Positions 1 through 5,974 of a stretch of DNA of 8,965 bases are shown one piece after another; within the stretch, counting starts at the first letter, position 1, and the number at the start of each line of letters is the position of its first letter. The notes under the pieces were generated by a model. That model worked only from the letters and a program-made list of their open reading frames with translations. It was not told the DNA's origin and searched no databases. Made by a program: the position numbers and the translations under genes. Source of the DNA: Clostridiales bacterium (GTDB taxonomy: Bacteria; Bacillota; Clostridia; Saccharofermentanales; Saccharofermentanaceae); NCBI GenBank assembly GCA_003543635.1, contig DNAE01000010.1, positions 1 through 8,965 on the forward strand. Reading direction: 5' to 3'.

Positions 1-33
1 GACTAGATTCGTTGTTTTCTTGTTTTAGTCCTA

Positions 34-822
34 TTACAGCAGGAATTTTCTGATGATCTTCTCGGCTACGCGGGTGTCCAGGGGTCTTTCATTTGTCTCG
101 TGGAGGATGATGAGCCTGTCGCCGGGATATATGCCGGCCTGTTCGTAGAGTTCGATGCGTTTGATATTCTTCCTGACATAGTCGATGTCATCCATTTTGC
201 CGAGATGCTCAAGATAGTACTGGCGGCGCAGACGCACGTTTAACGCTTTGAAGTCGGGGTGGATAAGGTATTTTCCGTTTAACATGAGAGGGTTCTCGTA
301 TTTGTACGGAATCCCGAGTTCGTAAAGCTTGTCGGCGATGATCTTCTCCGACTTGGATCTTACCTGTTCACCTCTGTTGGAGAATATACGTGGAGCATCG
401 GGGTCTACCCCTTTTGTCTCCATGCCCTTGTCGTACCAATCCTGTATGAATCGTTCGTCCGTCAGGTGAGCCGGCAGGATGAATGTCTTCCTGCCTTCGC
501 TCGACTTGTCGTAAACGGACTCAAAGGTGTTCGTCTTCATCAGTTTGGCAAGTTGTTCCCGTTCTTTAACGGCGGCTTTGAGCGACTGATCATCGAATCG
601 GCGCTGAATTATCTTGATTGCGGCATCCCTGCCCTTTTTGTCGGCATAGGTTCCGTTAGGCCCCGATGAACCGTCAACGATATAAAGCCTGGGAACGCCG
701 GATGAGCTGTCTAATCTTACCCGCCCTTCGGGCACGTCGCCGCTTAGCCTCATCTGAAGCTTTGATATGGTCTCGTTAAGGAGGCGCATCCGTTCTTCCA
801 GCATCTTTCTGTACTCGTTCAT
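34..822 (-). CDS. PD-(D/E)XK / Vsr-like nuclease-fold protein, function unknown
   Basis: 262-residue cytoplasmic protein with no signal peptide or membrane segment. The N-terminal ~100 residues are charged and mostly helical (likely coiled coil at 1-30 and 66-95). The C-terminal half carries the spaced motifs of a PD-(D/E)XK endonuclease fold: S-K-S-E with E159 in a helix, HPDF with P189-D190, then Y-L-E-H-L-G with E205-H206, where His replaces the usual Lys, followed by a helix and a strand (GDRLIILHE, 234-242). This SxSE / PDF / ExHxG pattern is known from Vsr-like and helicase-associated nuclease domains. The gene stands alone, divergent from the two-component operon, with no helicase or methylase beside it, so the substrate is unknown. 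The ATG at 820-822 has no Shine-Dalgarno, but TATAAT ends 6 nt before it. The fold is fairly secure; nuclease activity is inference. Confidence 0.72.
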   Translation of the reverse strand: MNEYRKMLEERMRLLNETISKLQMRLSGDVPEGRVRLDSSSGVPRLYIVDGSSGPNGTYADKKGRDAAIKIIQRRFDDQSLKAAVKEREQLAKLMKTNTFESVYDKSSEGRKTFILPAHLTDERFIQDWYDKGMETKGVDPDAPRIFSNRGEQVRSKSEKIIADKLYELGIPYKYENPLMLNGKYLIHPDFKALNVRLRRQYYLEHLGKMDDIDYVRKNIKRIELYEQAGIYPGDRLIILHETNERPLDTRVAEKIIRKFLL

Positions 823-828
823 GAAGGG

Positions 829-857
829 ATTATAGTAGAGAAGGGGAAGCGCGTGAA
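829..857 (-). promoter_or_regulatory. Predicted promoter of the nuclease-fold gene, leaderless arrangement
   Basis: On the minus strand a perfect TATAAT lies at 834-829. A weak -35 (TTCACG, 4 of 6 matches) lies at 857-852 with 17-bp spacing. Only 6 nt separate the -10 box from the ATG, so transcription should begin at or within a base or two of the start codon. The intervening bases (CCCTTC) cannot act as a Shine-Dalgarno. Confidence 0.55.
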
Positions 858-865
858 CGGTTTTT

Positions 866-881
866 GGCGGATAGGCGGATA
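866..881. repeat. Tandem 8-bp direct repeat
   Basis: GGCGGATA occurs twice back to back in the divergent intergenic region, just upstream of the nuclease-gene promoter. It might be half-sites for a regulator or a chance duplication. No further copies were noticed nearby. Confidence 0.4.
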
Positions 882-914
882 AATCGGGACTTTTTTGACG
901 ATTTGGTACTTTTT

Positions 915-931
915 AAGATGTGTCAAAGTTG
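915..931 (-). promoter_or_regulatory. 17-nt shared upstream element, copy 1
   Basis: Read on the minus strand this is CAACTTTGACACATCTT, an exact match to 4811-4827. It contains a consensus -35 hexamer (TTGACA) and points toward the nuclease-fold gene, about 93 nt upstream of its ATG. No good -10 box follows at 16-18 bp (the best position reads AATCGT), so it is either a promoter needing an activator or alternative sigma factor, or an operator. On the plus strand it lies about 35 bp upstream of the probable -10 of the response regulator gene. Confidence 0.5.
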
Positions 932-948
932 TCATTTTTTGCGGGACA

Positions 949-979
949 TGGACAAAAAAGCAAATTTATAATCTATAAT
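949..979 (+). promoter_or_regulatory. Predicted promoter of the two-component operon
   Basis: Two overlapping -10 candidates, both perfect TATAAT, lie at 967-972 and 974-979. TGGACA at 949-954 (5 of 6 matches to TTGACA) would sit 19 bp upstream of the second. The second box ends 7 nt before the response regulator ATG and no Shine-Dalgarno follows, so a leaderless or near-leaderless transcript is predicted. The surroundings are strongly AT-rich compared with the genes. Confidence 0.6.
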
Positions 980-986
980 AAAAAGC

Positions 987-1661
987 ATGAAGAAGATCCT
1001 TACGGTCGAAGACGACAGCGGCATTTCTAATCTGATCTACATGACCCTCACCGATGAGGGCTACGAGTGTTATGTGGCCACAGACGGCGAGGAGGGGGCT
1101 AATGCCCTTGAATACGGCAGCTACGATCTGGTGCTGCTGGATCTCATGTTGCCGAAGATAAGCGGATACGAGCTGCTGGAGCAGATCAGAAAGACCAGCA
1201 CCACGCCCGTTATCATCATATCCGCCATGAATCAGGTAAGCGACAGGATCAGGGGCCTTCGAATGGGTGCCGACGATTACATCTGTAAGCCCTTCCAGAT
1301 CGGTGAACTGGTGGCCAGGGTGGAGTCGGTGCTGAGGAGGACTTCCCACGACGACGGTTCCCTCCTTTACGGCGGTGTCAGGATCGACATCGGCAGCAGA
1401 AGGGTATTCGACCGGTACAATAACGAGATCCCCCTGACGGTCAAGGAATTTGACCTCCTCGAGGTGCTCATCAGAAATAAGAATATCGCTCTCACCAGGG
1501 AGTATCTTTACGAGTCCGTTTGGAAGGAGGAGTACCTCGGTCAGACAAGGACCCTTGATAACCACATACAGCGACTTCGTAAGAAGCTCAACTGGGACGA
1601 TATGATCCAGACCGTGTTCAGGATCGGGTACCGCCTTCATATGCCGGAATCCAGAATATGA
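987..1661 (+). CDS. OmpR/PhoB-family response regulator
   Basis: 224-residue DNA-binding regulator of typical length for the family. The receiver domain (about 1-115) has the acidic pocket E8-D9-D10, phosphoacceptor D52 in the LLDLMLP strand, S79 as the switch hydroxyl residue and K101 in the CKPF motif. A winged helix (about 124-220) follows, with the expected LTVKEFDLLEVL and DNHIQRLRKKL helices and the IGYRL wing. It should be phosphorylated by the kinase encoded immediately downstream, whose ATG overlaps this gene's stop codon (ATGA). Its targets are unknown; its own operon, the peptidase genes and the exporter are candidates by proximity only. The start is fixed by the conserved N-terminus (KKILTVEDD) although no Shine-Dalgarno precedes it. 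Confidence 0.95.
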   Translation: MKKILTVEDDSGISNLIYMTLTDEGYECYVATDGEEGANALEYGSYDLVLLDLMLPKISGYELLEQIRKTSTTPVIIISAMNQVSDRIRGLRMGADDYICKPFQIGELVARVESVLRRTSHDDGSLLYGGVRIDIGSRRVFDRYNNEIPLTVKEFDLLEVLIRNKNIALTREYLYESVWKEEYLGQTRTLDNHIQRLRKKLNWDDMIQTVFRIGYRLHMPESRI

Positions 1662-3073
1662 AATTCTTTGACAAGCTCTATGTTTCCATGTTGCTGCTCC
1701 TGACCGTGGCATTGGCGGTTACGGAGTATTACATCGTGGCCCTGAGCACCAGGTCGGCCCTGGATAACAGGATAGAGGCATCCCTCAAGCAGCATCAGCT
1801 CATAAAGTACGCATTACAGTCCGACCTTTTGTCTGCCTCCCAGGCGGGTACCGTGGGAGCGAACACCATCGCCGATATCACGGACCAGACGGCGAACGCC
1901 ATGACGGTCTTCCTGATCCTCAGGAGCGATAAAAGCTCCTACGTTTACTACGATAACGTGGAGGTGGATGTTCCCGATATCAACACGGAGGCGGGAAAGA
2001 TCAACTATATGGCCTTCTCGGAGGGGGGCAGGAAATTTGTCGCCATGGCAAGTTCCTTTTCCCAAGGGTCCTTTGATCTGAGGCTCATATCCGTGACCGA
2101 CATCACCGATATCTATGATGACGCGGGGCAGATGCAGTTCCGCTGCCTTTGGATCTTCCTGGGGGTCATCACCGCGGGAATGATATTCACTTTTGTATTC
2201 AGTTCGATAATAACCCGCCCCATTAAGGAGCTCACCGAGGTGGGAGAGAAGTTCTCGGGCGGCGACTACTCCGGCAGGGTCAAGACCATCACCAACGACG
2301 AGATCGGAGAGATGGCCCAGGTCTATAACAATATGGCGGATACCATCGAGGATAAGATACGGGAGCTGGAGCTGGCGGTAAAGCAGAGGGAGGACTTCAC
2401 TGCCGCCTTCGCCCACGAGCTCAAGACCCCCATGACGAGTATCATCGGATACGCGGATACCCTCTATCAGAAGGATCTCCCCGAGACCGAGGCCAAGGCT
2501 GCGGCGGAGTTCATCGTAAACGAGGGCATGAGGCTGGAGGCGCTTTCCTTTAAGCTCCTGGAGCTGATCACCCTTAAGAATTCCGATTTCCTCCTGGAGG
2601 AGATCGAGATGAAGGATTTCCTGAACGATATCAGGGATACGGTCCTCCCGGCGGCAGCCAAGAAGGGCGTAAGGGTCTTCTTCGACTTCGAGCCCGGTTA
2701 CTGCAGGATCGAGTTCGACCTGTTTAAGACGTTGGTCCTGAATCTCATAGACAATGCCATGAAGTCCGGATCCGATTCCGTTGCGGTCCTTTCCCAGAGC
2801 AGGGGGGATGAATACATGATCGCCATCGTGGACCACGGACGGGGTATCCCCGAGAAGGAGCTCAAAAGAGTTACTGAAGCCTTCTACATGGTGGATAAGG
2901 CCAGATCCAGAAAGCAGCACGGTGCGGGCCTCGGCCTGGCGCTTTGCGAGAAGATCGCCGAGATACACGGCACGAGACTGGATATCAGGAGCCGAGAGGG
3001 GCAGGGTACTGCCATAAGGATCAGGCTCAAGATGGTGGAAAGGGACGATGAAGATGCAGAAGATCAAGTTTAA
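1658..3073 (+). CDS. Membrane sensor histidine kinase, HAMP-HisKA-HATPase
   Basis: 471 residues. A membrane segment at about 8-30 is followed by an extracytoplasmic sensor region (about 31-160), a second membrane segment (about 163-186), HAMP (about 187-240), HisKA and the ATP-binding domain. The H-box is FAHELKTP with phosphorylated His at H253. The N-box includes N362 and N366, the G1 box is DHGRG starting at D392, and the G2 box is GAGLGL starting at G422. All catalytic residues are present. It should autophosphorylate and pass the phosphate to the regulator upstream, with which it shares a 4-bp overlap. The sensor region has no recognisable ligand domain, so the stimulus is unknown. The acidic C-terminal tail is encoded where the next gene begins. 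Confidence 0.95.
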   Translation: MKFFDKLYVSMLLLLTVALAVTEYYIVALSTRSALDNRIEASLKQHQLIKYALQSDLLSASQAGTVGANTIADITDQTANAMTVFLILRSDKSSYVYYDNVEVDVPDINTEAGKINYMAFSEGGRKFVAMASSFSQGSFDLRLISVTDITDIYDDAGQMQFRCLWIFLGVITAGMIFTFVFSSIITRPIKELTEVGEKFSGGDYSGRVKTITNDEIGEMAQVYNNMADTIEDKIRELELAVKQREDFTAAFAHELKTPMTSIIGYADTLYQKDLPETEAKAAAEFIVNEGMRLEALSFKLLELITLKNSDFLLEEIEMKDFLNDIRDTVLPAAAKKGVRVFFDFEPGYCRIEFDLFKTLVLNLIDNAMKSGSDSVAVLSQSRGDEYMIAIVDHGRGIPEKELKRVTEAFYMVDKARSRKQHGAGLGLALCEKIAEIHGTRLDIRSREGQGTAIRIRLKMVERDDEDAEDQV

Positions 3074-3911
3074 GTTTTCGTCTCAGTTCAAGCATTTTAT
3101 ATGGATCCTGGCGCTCACCATCTCCATTGTCGGCGCAGGTATCGGTGCTCCGATGCTCCTCCTCTGGATCAATTCCATGGGACCGGCACTGCCCTCGGAT
3201 TCGGTGAATATCGAGGATATCCAGCCCTACGGTTCAGACATCATCACCATGGAGAATGTCATACTGTCGAATATCAATTTCTACAGTATGCTCTATGTAT
3301 ATGATAACGGAACGGCCGTTGACGATATTATGAACGGAGTATCCGATGCGGAGTCCTTCACCATAAGCACCGATAACGGATTTTCAAACTTGGGATCCAA
3401 GCATCCCGGCGCCTACACGGACAACCGCCGGGAGGTGCTGTCCATTATCTGGGACAAGACCCAGGAGACCTTCAGGGGAAGTCTTCCCACCACCCTTCCC
3501 TGCTATGTGGTAGAGTTCCCGGGTGACAGCAGGTCAGGGATCATGATGGCGGACGGAAACAATAATTTCGGATTTATCGATCAGGAATACGGTCTTCCCA
3601 TTTCCCTCAACATGAACATCATAAGCGAAGGATACGGCAGCCTGGACGATTACTGGAACTTTGTCAAGGAGACTTATTCCGATGCAATGGGCATCGAATT
3701 CATGCCTAATGCCTTATACTCCAATGAGTTCAGCCAGGACGGATACGATGTGTATTACTATAACGAGGCGAAGACTCCTGACGGCAAGCTTACCCTCAGG
3801 CTGTATGTTACCGGAGGCTGGTACTGGACCGGTCCCGAGTTCGAGGGGGACGACTGGCATCCCACCGACAGTTATACCTGGAATGTGGCTATCGAGTTGT
3901 CCGATTGGTGA
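3048..3911 (+). CDS. Membrane-anchored extracytoplasmic protein of unknown function
   Basis: 287 residues. A basic N-terminus leads into one hydrophobic segment (about 17-42), then about 245 residues rich in Asp, Asn, Tyr and Trp with only one Cys, typical of an exported domain held at the membrane or released. I recognise no family or catalytic motif. The gene overlaps the kinase by 26 bp, so it is co-transcribed and probably translationally coupled. Two ATGs compete: 3048 lies only 3 nt after GGAAAGGG (3037-3044), whereas 3054 lies 9 nt after it, so 3054 (two residues shorter) may be the true start. Its position suggests an accessory sensor or regulator of the kinase, or its main target; this is inference from context. 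Confidence 0.8.
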   Translation: MKMQKIKFKFSSQFKHFIWILALTISIVGAGIGAPMLLLWINSMGPALPSDSVNIEDIQPYGSDIITMENVILSNINFYSMLYVYDNGTAVDDIMNGVSDAESFTISTDNGFSNLGSKHPGAYTDNRREVLSIIWDKTQETFRGSLPTTLPCYVVEFPGDSRSGIMMADGNNNFGFIDQEYGLPISLNMNIISEGYGSLDDYWNFVKETYSDAMGIEFMPNALYSNEFSQDGYDVYYYNEAKTPDGKLTLRLYVTGGWYWTGPEFEGDDWHPTDSYTWNVAIELSDW

Positions 3912-3925
3912 TAAGGGTTTATTAT
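3897..3925 (+). promoter_or_regulatory. Possible internal promoter before the lipoprotein peptidase
   Basis: TTGTCC (3897-3902) and TATTAT (3920-3925) are separated by 17 bp, matching 4 of 6 and 5 of 6 consensus positions. The -10 box ends 7 nt before the ATG at 3933. The only purine run, AAGGG at 3913-3917, is 15 nt from the ATG, too far for efficient initiation. The gene could instead be read through from the upstream operon, as only 21 bp separate them. Confidence 0.4.
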
Positions 3926-3932
3926 TATCGTT

Positions 3933-4802
3933 ATGAAAAAGACGGCAGCGACAATCTGTATCCTTATCTCATCGGCGATCTTCCTGGCATCCTGCTCCCG
4001 TGGAAACGTCACGGGGGAGTCTGCCCCTGTTATCGTTGAGGATCCCACCTTCGAGACCACCGTTGAGACGGAGCCCACGGAGACCGAGATTGATTACTCC
4101 ACCTGGCCGCTGGAAAATGCCGACGACGCCAGGGCGATCATTACCGATTATGCGGAGAGACACGGTCTTACCATCTTCGACTACCCCTCGGAGTTCGTAA
4201 ACCTCCTGGCGAGGAATCCTGATTCCATGGATTTTGTTCTCAACTATCCCTGGCACGAACCCGTGGCACAGGAGAATATAGATGTGAGCGGAGAAGTCAA
4301 CAGATTCGAGGTGCCGAGGTTCTATCAGTGGGACGAGAGATGGGGATATATGCAGTACGGAAACGGTCCCATGGGACTCACGGGCTGCGGACCCACCTGC
4401 CTTTCCATGGTGGCGGTCTACCTGCTCCAGAACCCGGACATGAATCCCGCCTGGATGGCGGAATATGCCGAGAACAACGATTACTATGCCTATGACTCCG
4501 AGAGCGGAGGCTCCCTCTGGACCCTTATGACGGACGGCGGCTTCGGCCTGGGGATCGACGTTACCCAGATCCCCGTCGTTCAGCAGAGGATGGAGCTCAA
4601 TCTCGACGTGGGAAACGTGATCATCGCAGTGGTGGGCCCCGGTGATTTCACCGACGGCGGTCACTTCATTGTCATAACGGGATACGACGAGGAGGGATTC
4701 ACCATAAACGATCCCAACAGCATTGAGAGGTCCGACATGCACTGGCCCTTTGATGTCCTCGGTCCCCAGATCCAGGCATGCTGGGTTTTCAGGATCTTAT
4801 AA
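3933..4802 (+). CDS. C39-like cysteine peptidase, lipoprotein
   Basis: 289 residues. A lipoprotein signal peptide ends in the lipobox LASC with C21 as the acylated residue, placing the enzyme on the outer face of the membrane. A Thr/Glu-rich tether (about 30-55) leads to a conserved helical region (about 62-115) shared with the paralogue downstream. The peptidase domain (about 125-289) fits the C39-like/papain-fold group: Q132 in FYQWDERWG as likely oxyanion Gln, C152 in TGCGPTC as nucleophile, H244 in GGHFIVITGY and D260 in NDPNS completing the triad. The family cleaves peptide bonds; the substrate here is unknown. It is not fused to an ABC transporter as bacteriocin-processing C39 domains are, and it acts outside the cell. 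The two-component operon lies 21 bp upstream. Confidence 0.88.
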   Translation: MKKTAATICILISSAIFLASCSRGNVTGESAPVIVEDPTFETTVETEPTETEIDYSTWPLENADDARAIITDYAERHGLTIFDYPSEFVNLLARNPDSMDFVLNYPWHEPVAQENIDVSGEVNRFEVPRFYQWDERWGYMQYGNGPMGLTGCGPTCLSMVAVYLLQNPDMNPAWMAEYAENNDYYAYDSESGGSLWTLMTDGGFGLGIDVTQIPVVQQRMELNLDVGNVIIAVVGPGDFTDGGHFIVITGYDEEGFTINDPNSIERSDMHWPFDVLGPQIQACWVFRIL

Positions 4803-4810
4803 AAGTTTTG

Positions 4811-4827
4811 CAACTTTGACACATCTT
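4811..4827 (+). promoter_or_regulatory. 17-nt shared upstream element, copy 2
   Basis: CAACTTTGACACATCTT, identical to the minus-strand sequence at 915-931 and likewise pointing at the downstream gene, here the second peptidase, about 72 nt before its ATG. It includes TTGACA at 4816-4821, but the following -10 region is poor (TATGTG after 15 bp). It also forms an imperfect dyad with ATGTGACAAG at 4838-4847. It could be an activator-dependent promoter, an operator, or part of an RNA structure. Confidence 0.5.
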
Positions 4828-4844
4828 CGGTGAAAGTATGTGAC

Positions 4845-4892
4845 AAGCTTCCTTTACGATGGATATTGTAAGACATCAAAGGAGGCTTTTTT
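4845..4892 (+). terminator. Hairpin with T-run: terminator or attenuator covering the next gene's RBS
   Basis: AAGCTTCCTTT (4845-4855) pairs with AAAGGAGGCTT (4878-4888) over 11 bp with one G-U pair. Inside, GATG (4858-4861) pairs with CATC (4874-4877) across a 2-nt bulge. Six T residues run from 4887 to 4892, overlapping the foot of the stem. This has the shape of an intrinsic terminator for the lipoprotein gene. The 3' arm is also the Shine-Dalgarno of the second peptidase gene, so the folded RNA would end transcription or hide the ribosome site. Stem GC content is modest, so termination may be leaky. Confidence 0.6.
4878..4885 (+). promoter_or_regulatory. Strong but sequestered Shine-Dalgarno of the second peptidase
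   Basis: AAAGGAGG is a near-perfect anti-16S match, 13 nt before the ATG at 4899, longer than the usual 6-9 nt. All eight bases lie in the 3' arm of the hairpin starting at 4845. A weaker GAGGG touches the start codon directly and is too close to act. Confidence 0.6.
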
Positions 4893-4898
4893 CGAGGG

Positions 4899-5756
4899 AT
4901 GAAAAGATTGGTGGCATCACTTCTCCTGCTGGTACTTCCCATAAGTGCCGCAGCGATCTATCTCATCTGGGGAGCAGGATCTGAGAAGCAAGTGGAGGCC
5001 GATACAGGGAATAGGATAGAGGATTACAGGGAAGAGGAAGACAACAGGGACAAGAAGCCGCGCAGGGAAGAGGAGAGGACCGCCGAGGAGATCGTTGCGG
5101 ATTATGCGGAGGATCACCTCCTGGAACGCAGCATGTGGCCCGATGAGGTAGTCGCCATGATCGATAAGAATCCCGAGACGGAAAAGTTCGTTCTTGAATA
5201 CCCCTACCACAACGGGGAAGCGGATGAGGTCATCGACATCAGCGGAGATCTCGGAGATTATTCGGAGGTTCCCGCCTTCTACCAGTGGGATCAGAGATGG
5301 GGATATAAGACATACGGAAGTAACTGCATGGGTGTCACGGGTTGCGGACCCACCTGTCTTTCCATGGTGGCGGTCTACCTGACGGGGGATACGTCCCTTA
5401 ATCCGGCGGTCATCGCCGATTACGCCATGAATAACGGCTACTACGATTACGAATACATGAGCGGCACCTTCTGGACCCTCATGACCGACGGCGCCAACGG
5501 CCTGGGATTCGAATCCATCGAGATCACCGTGGACGAGGACCGTATGATCAACAATCTCAACGTGGGGAACCCCATAGTCTGCATCATGGGCCCGGGGACC
5601 TTCACCGCGGAGGGACATTTCATAGTTCTGACAGGATACGAGAACGGCAAGTTCAGGATCAACGATCCGTTCTCCATGGAAAATACGCAGAAGGAGTGGG
5701 AGTTCGACGAGTTCGCCGACCAGATACAGTGCTTATGGGTAATGAGAAATTTCTGA
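4899..5756 (+). CDS. C39-like cysteine peptidase, membrane-anchored or secreted paralogue
   Basis: 285 residues. The N-terminus has a basic start and a hydrophobic stretch (about 4-25) without a lipobox Cys, so it is a signal anchor or a cleaved signal peptide, unlike the lipoprotein paralogue. A very charged linker (about 29-62, Glu/Asp/Arg/Lys) follows, then the shared conserved region (about 63-115) with NPETEKFVLEYP and a DISG motif. The peptidase domain has Q129 (FYQWDQRWG), nucleophile C149 (TGCGPTC), H240 (GHFIVLTGY) and D256 (NDPFS), so the triad is intact. It is collinear with the upstream peptidase throughout, a clear tandem duplication. Expression probably depends on the hairpin and the 17-nt element upstream. 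The substrate is unknown; it acts outside the membrane. Confidence 0.88.
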   Translation: MKRLVASLLLLVLPISAAAIYLIWGAGSEKQVEADTGNRIEDYREEEDNRDKKPRREEERTAEEIVADYAEDHLLERSMWPDEVVAMIDKNPETEKFVLEYPYHNGEADEVIDISGDLGDYSEVPAFYQWDQRWGYKTYGSNCMGVTGCGPTCLSMVAVYLTGDTSLNPAVIADYAMNNGYYDYEYMSGTFWTLMTDGANGLGFESIEITVDEDRMINNLNVGNPIVCIMGPGTFTAEGHFIVLTGYENGKFRINDPFSMENTQKEWEFDEFADQIQCLWVMRNF

Positions 5757-5941
5757 GAGAGTTTGTGACAAGAAATGCCGACAGTGTCCTGCGGGAGTGC
5801 TATCTCATGACTGGAGATATAAACTCCGCCGAGGAACTGTTCCAGGAGGTCTTTTCCAGGGCGGTAAGGGAACGCGTATTCGAAAGGGAGTCCCTTCTGG
5901 CAATGGTCAGGACCCTTCGGGAGGGTATGGTCACCGCGTGA
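5735..5941 (+). CDS. Small sigma-70 region 2-like protein, no region 4
   Basis: 68 residues from the ATG at 5735. Residues about 5-50 resemble regions 2.1-2.2 of sigma-70/ECF sigma factors: an N-terminal helix, then LMTGDINSAEELFQEVF, which closely matches the family pattern TGD..AEDL.QEVF that binds the beta-prime clamp helices. The protein stops after a helix that would be about region 2.3 and has no region 4, so it lacks most promoter-recognition parts. It overlaps the second peptidase by 22 bp and has no Shine-Dalgarno, which suggests translational coupling. A GTG start at 5696 is unlikely, as its only purine run abuts it; GTG 5765 is possible. It may be a decayed sigma gene or a small polymerase-binding regulator. 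The similarity is judged by eye. Confidence 0.5.
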   Translation: MGNEKFLREFVTRNADSVLRECYLMTGDINSAEELFQEVFSRAVRERVFERESLLAMVRTLREGMVTA

Positions 5942-5957
5942 TTTGTGACGGGAATCG

Positions 5958-5966
5958 TGGTATAAT
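5958..5966 (+). promoter_or_regulatory. Extended -10 promoter of the ABC exporter operon
   Basis: TGGTATAAT is a perfect extended -10 (TGnTATAAT), which can work with a poor -35; the hexamer 17 bp upstream is only GTGATT (5938-5943). The box ends 8 nt before the ATG at 5975, so the transcript would start at or just before the start codon. There is no Shine-Dalgarno in the 20 bases before the ATG. Confidence 0.65.
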
Positions 5967-5974
5967 TTGTTGCT

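Noticed and set aside
1..30. GACTA at 1-5 and TAGTC at 26-30 as a terminator hairpin for the nuclease-fold gene
   Set aside because: Only 5 bp pair across a 20-nt loop at the very edge of the window, so a real terminator cannot be judged.
935..959. TTTTTTG and CAAAAAA inverted repeat in the divergent intergenic region
   Set aside because: Homopolymer arms with an 11-nt loop are expected by chance in AT-rich promoter DNA, and there is no terminator-like GC stem.
966..1712. 248-codon minus-strand open frame opposite the response regulator
   Set aside because: It runs across the operon promoter and the regulator gene and has no recognisable domain; it is an antisense shadow.
1814..3067. 417-codon open frame on the minus strand opposite the histidine kinase
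   Set aside because: The plus-strand kinase has every catalytic motif in place. The antisense product is low-complexity and matches nothing; it arises from codon bias.
4811..4844. 17-nt element plus downstream bases as an ECF-type (AAC...CGTC) promoter
   Set aside because: The motifs are not at the required spacing in either copy: CGTC follows far too late in copy 1 and is absent in copy 2.
5696..5734. Upstream GTG start giving an 81-residue sigma-like protein
   Set aside because: The added residues are an out-of-frame reading of the peptidase C-terminus, the only purine run touches the GTG, and similarity begins after the ATG at 5735.
3933..5756. Reading the two peptidases as bacteriocin leader-processing C39 domains
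   Set aside because: Those domains are cytoplasmic and fused to ABC transporters. Both proteins here carry export signals, and no double-glycine precursor peptide gene was found in the window.
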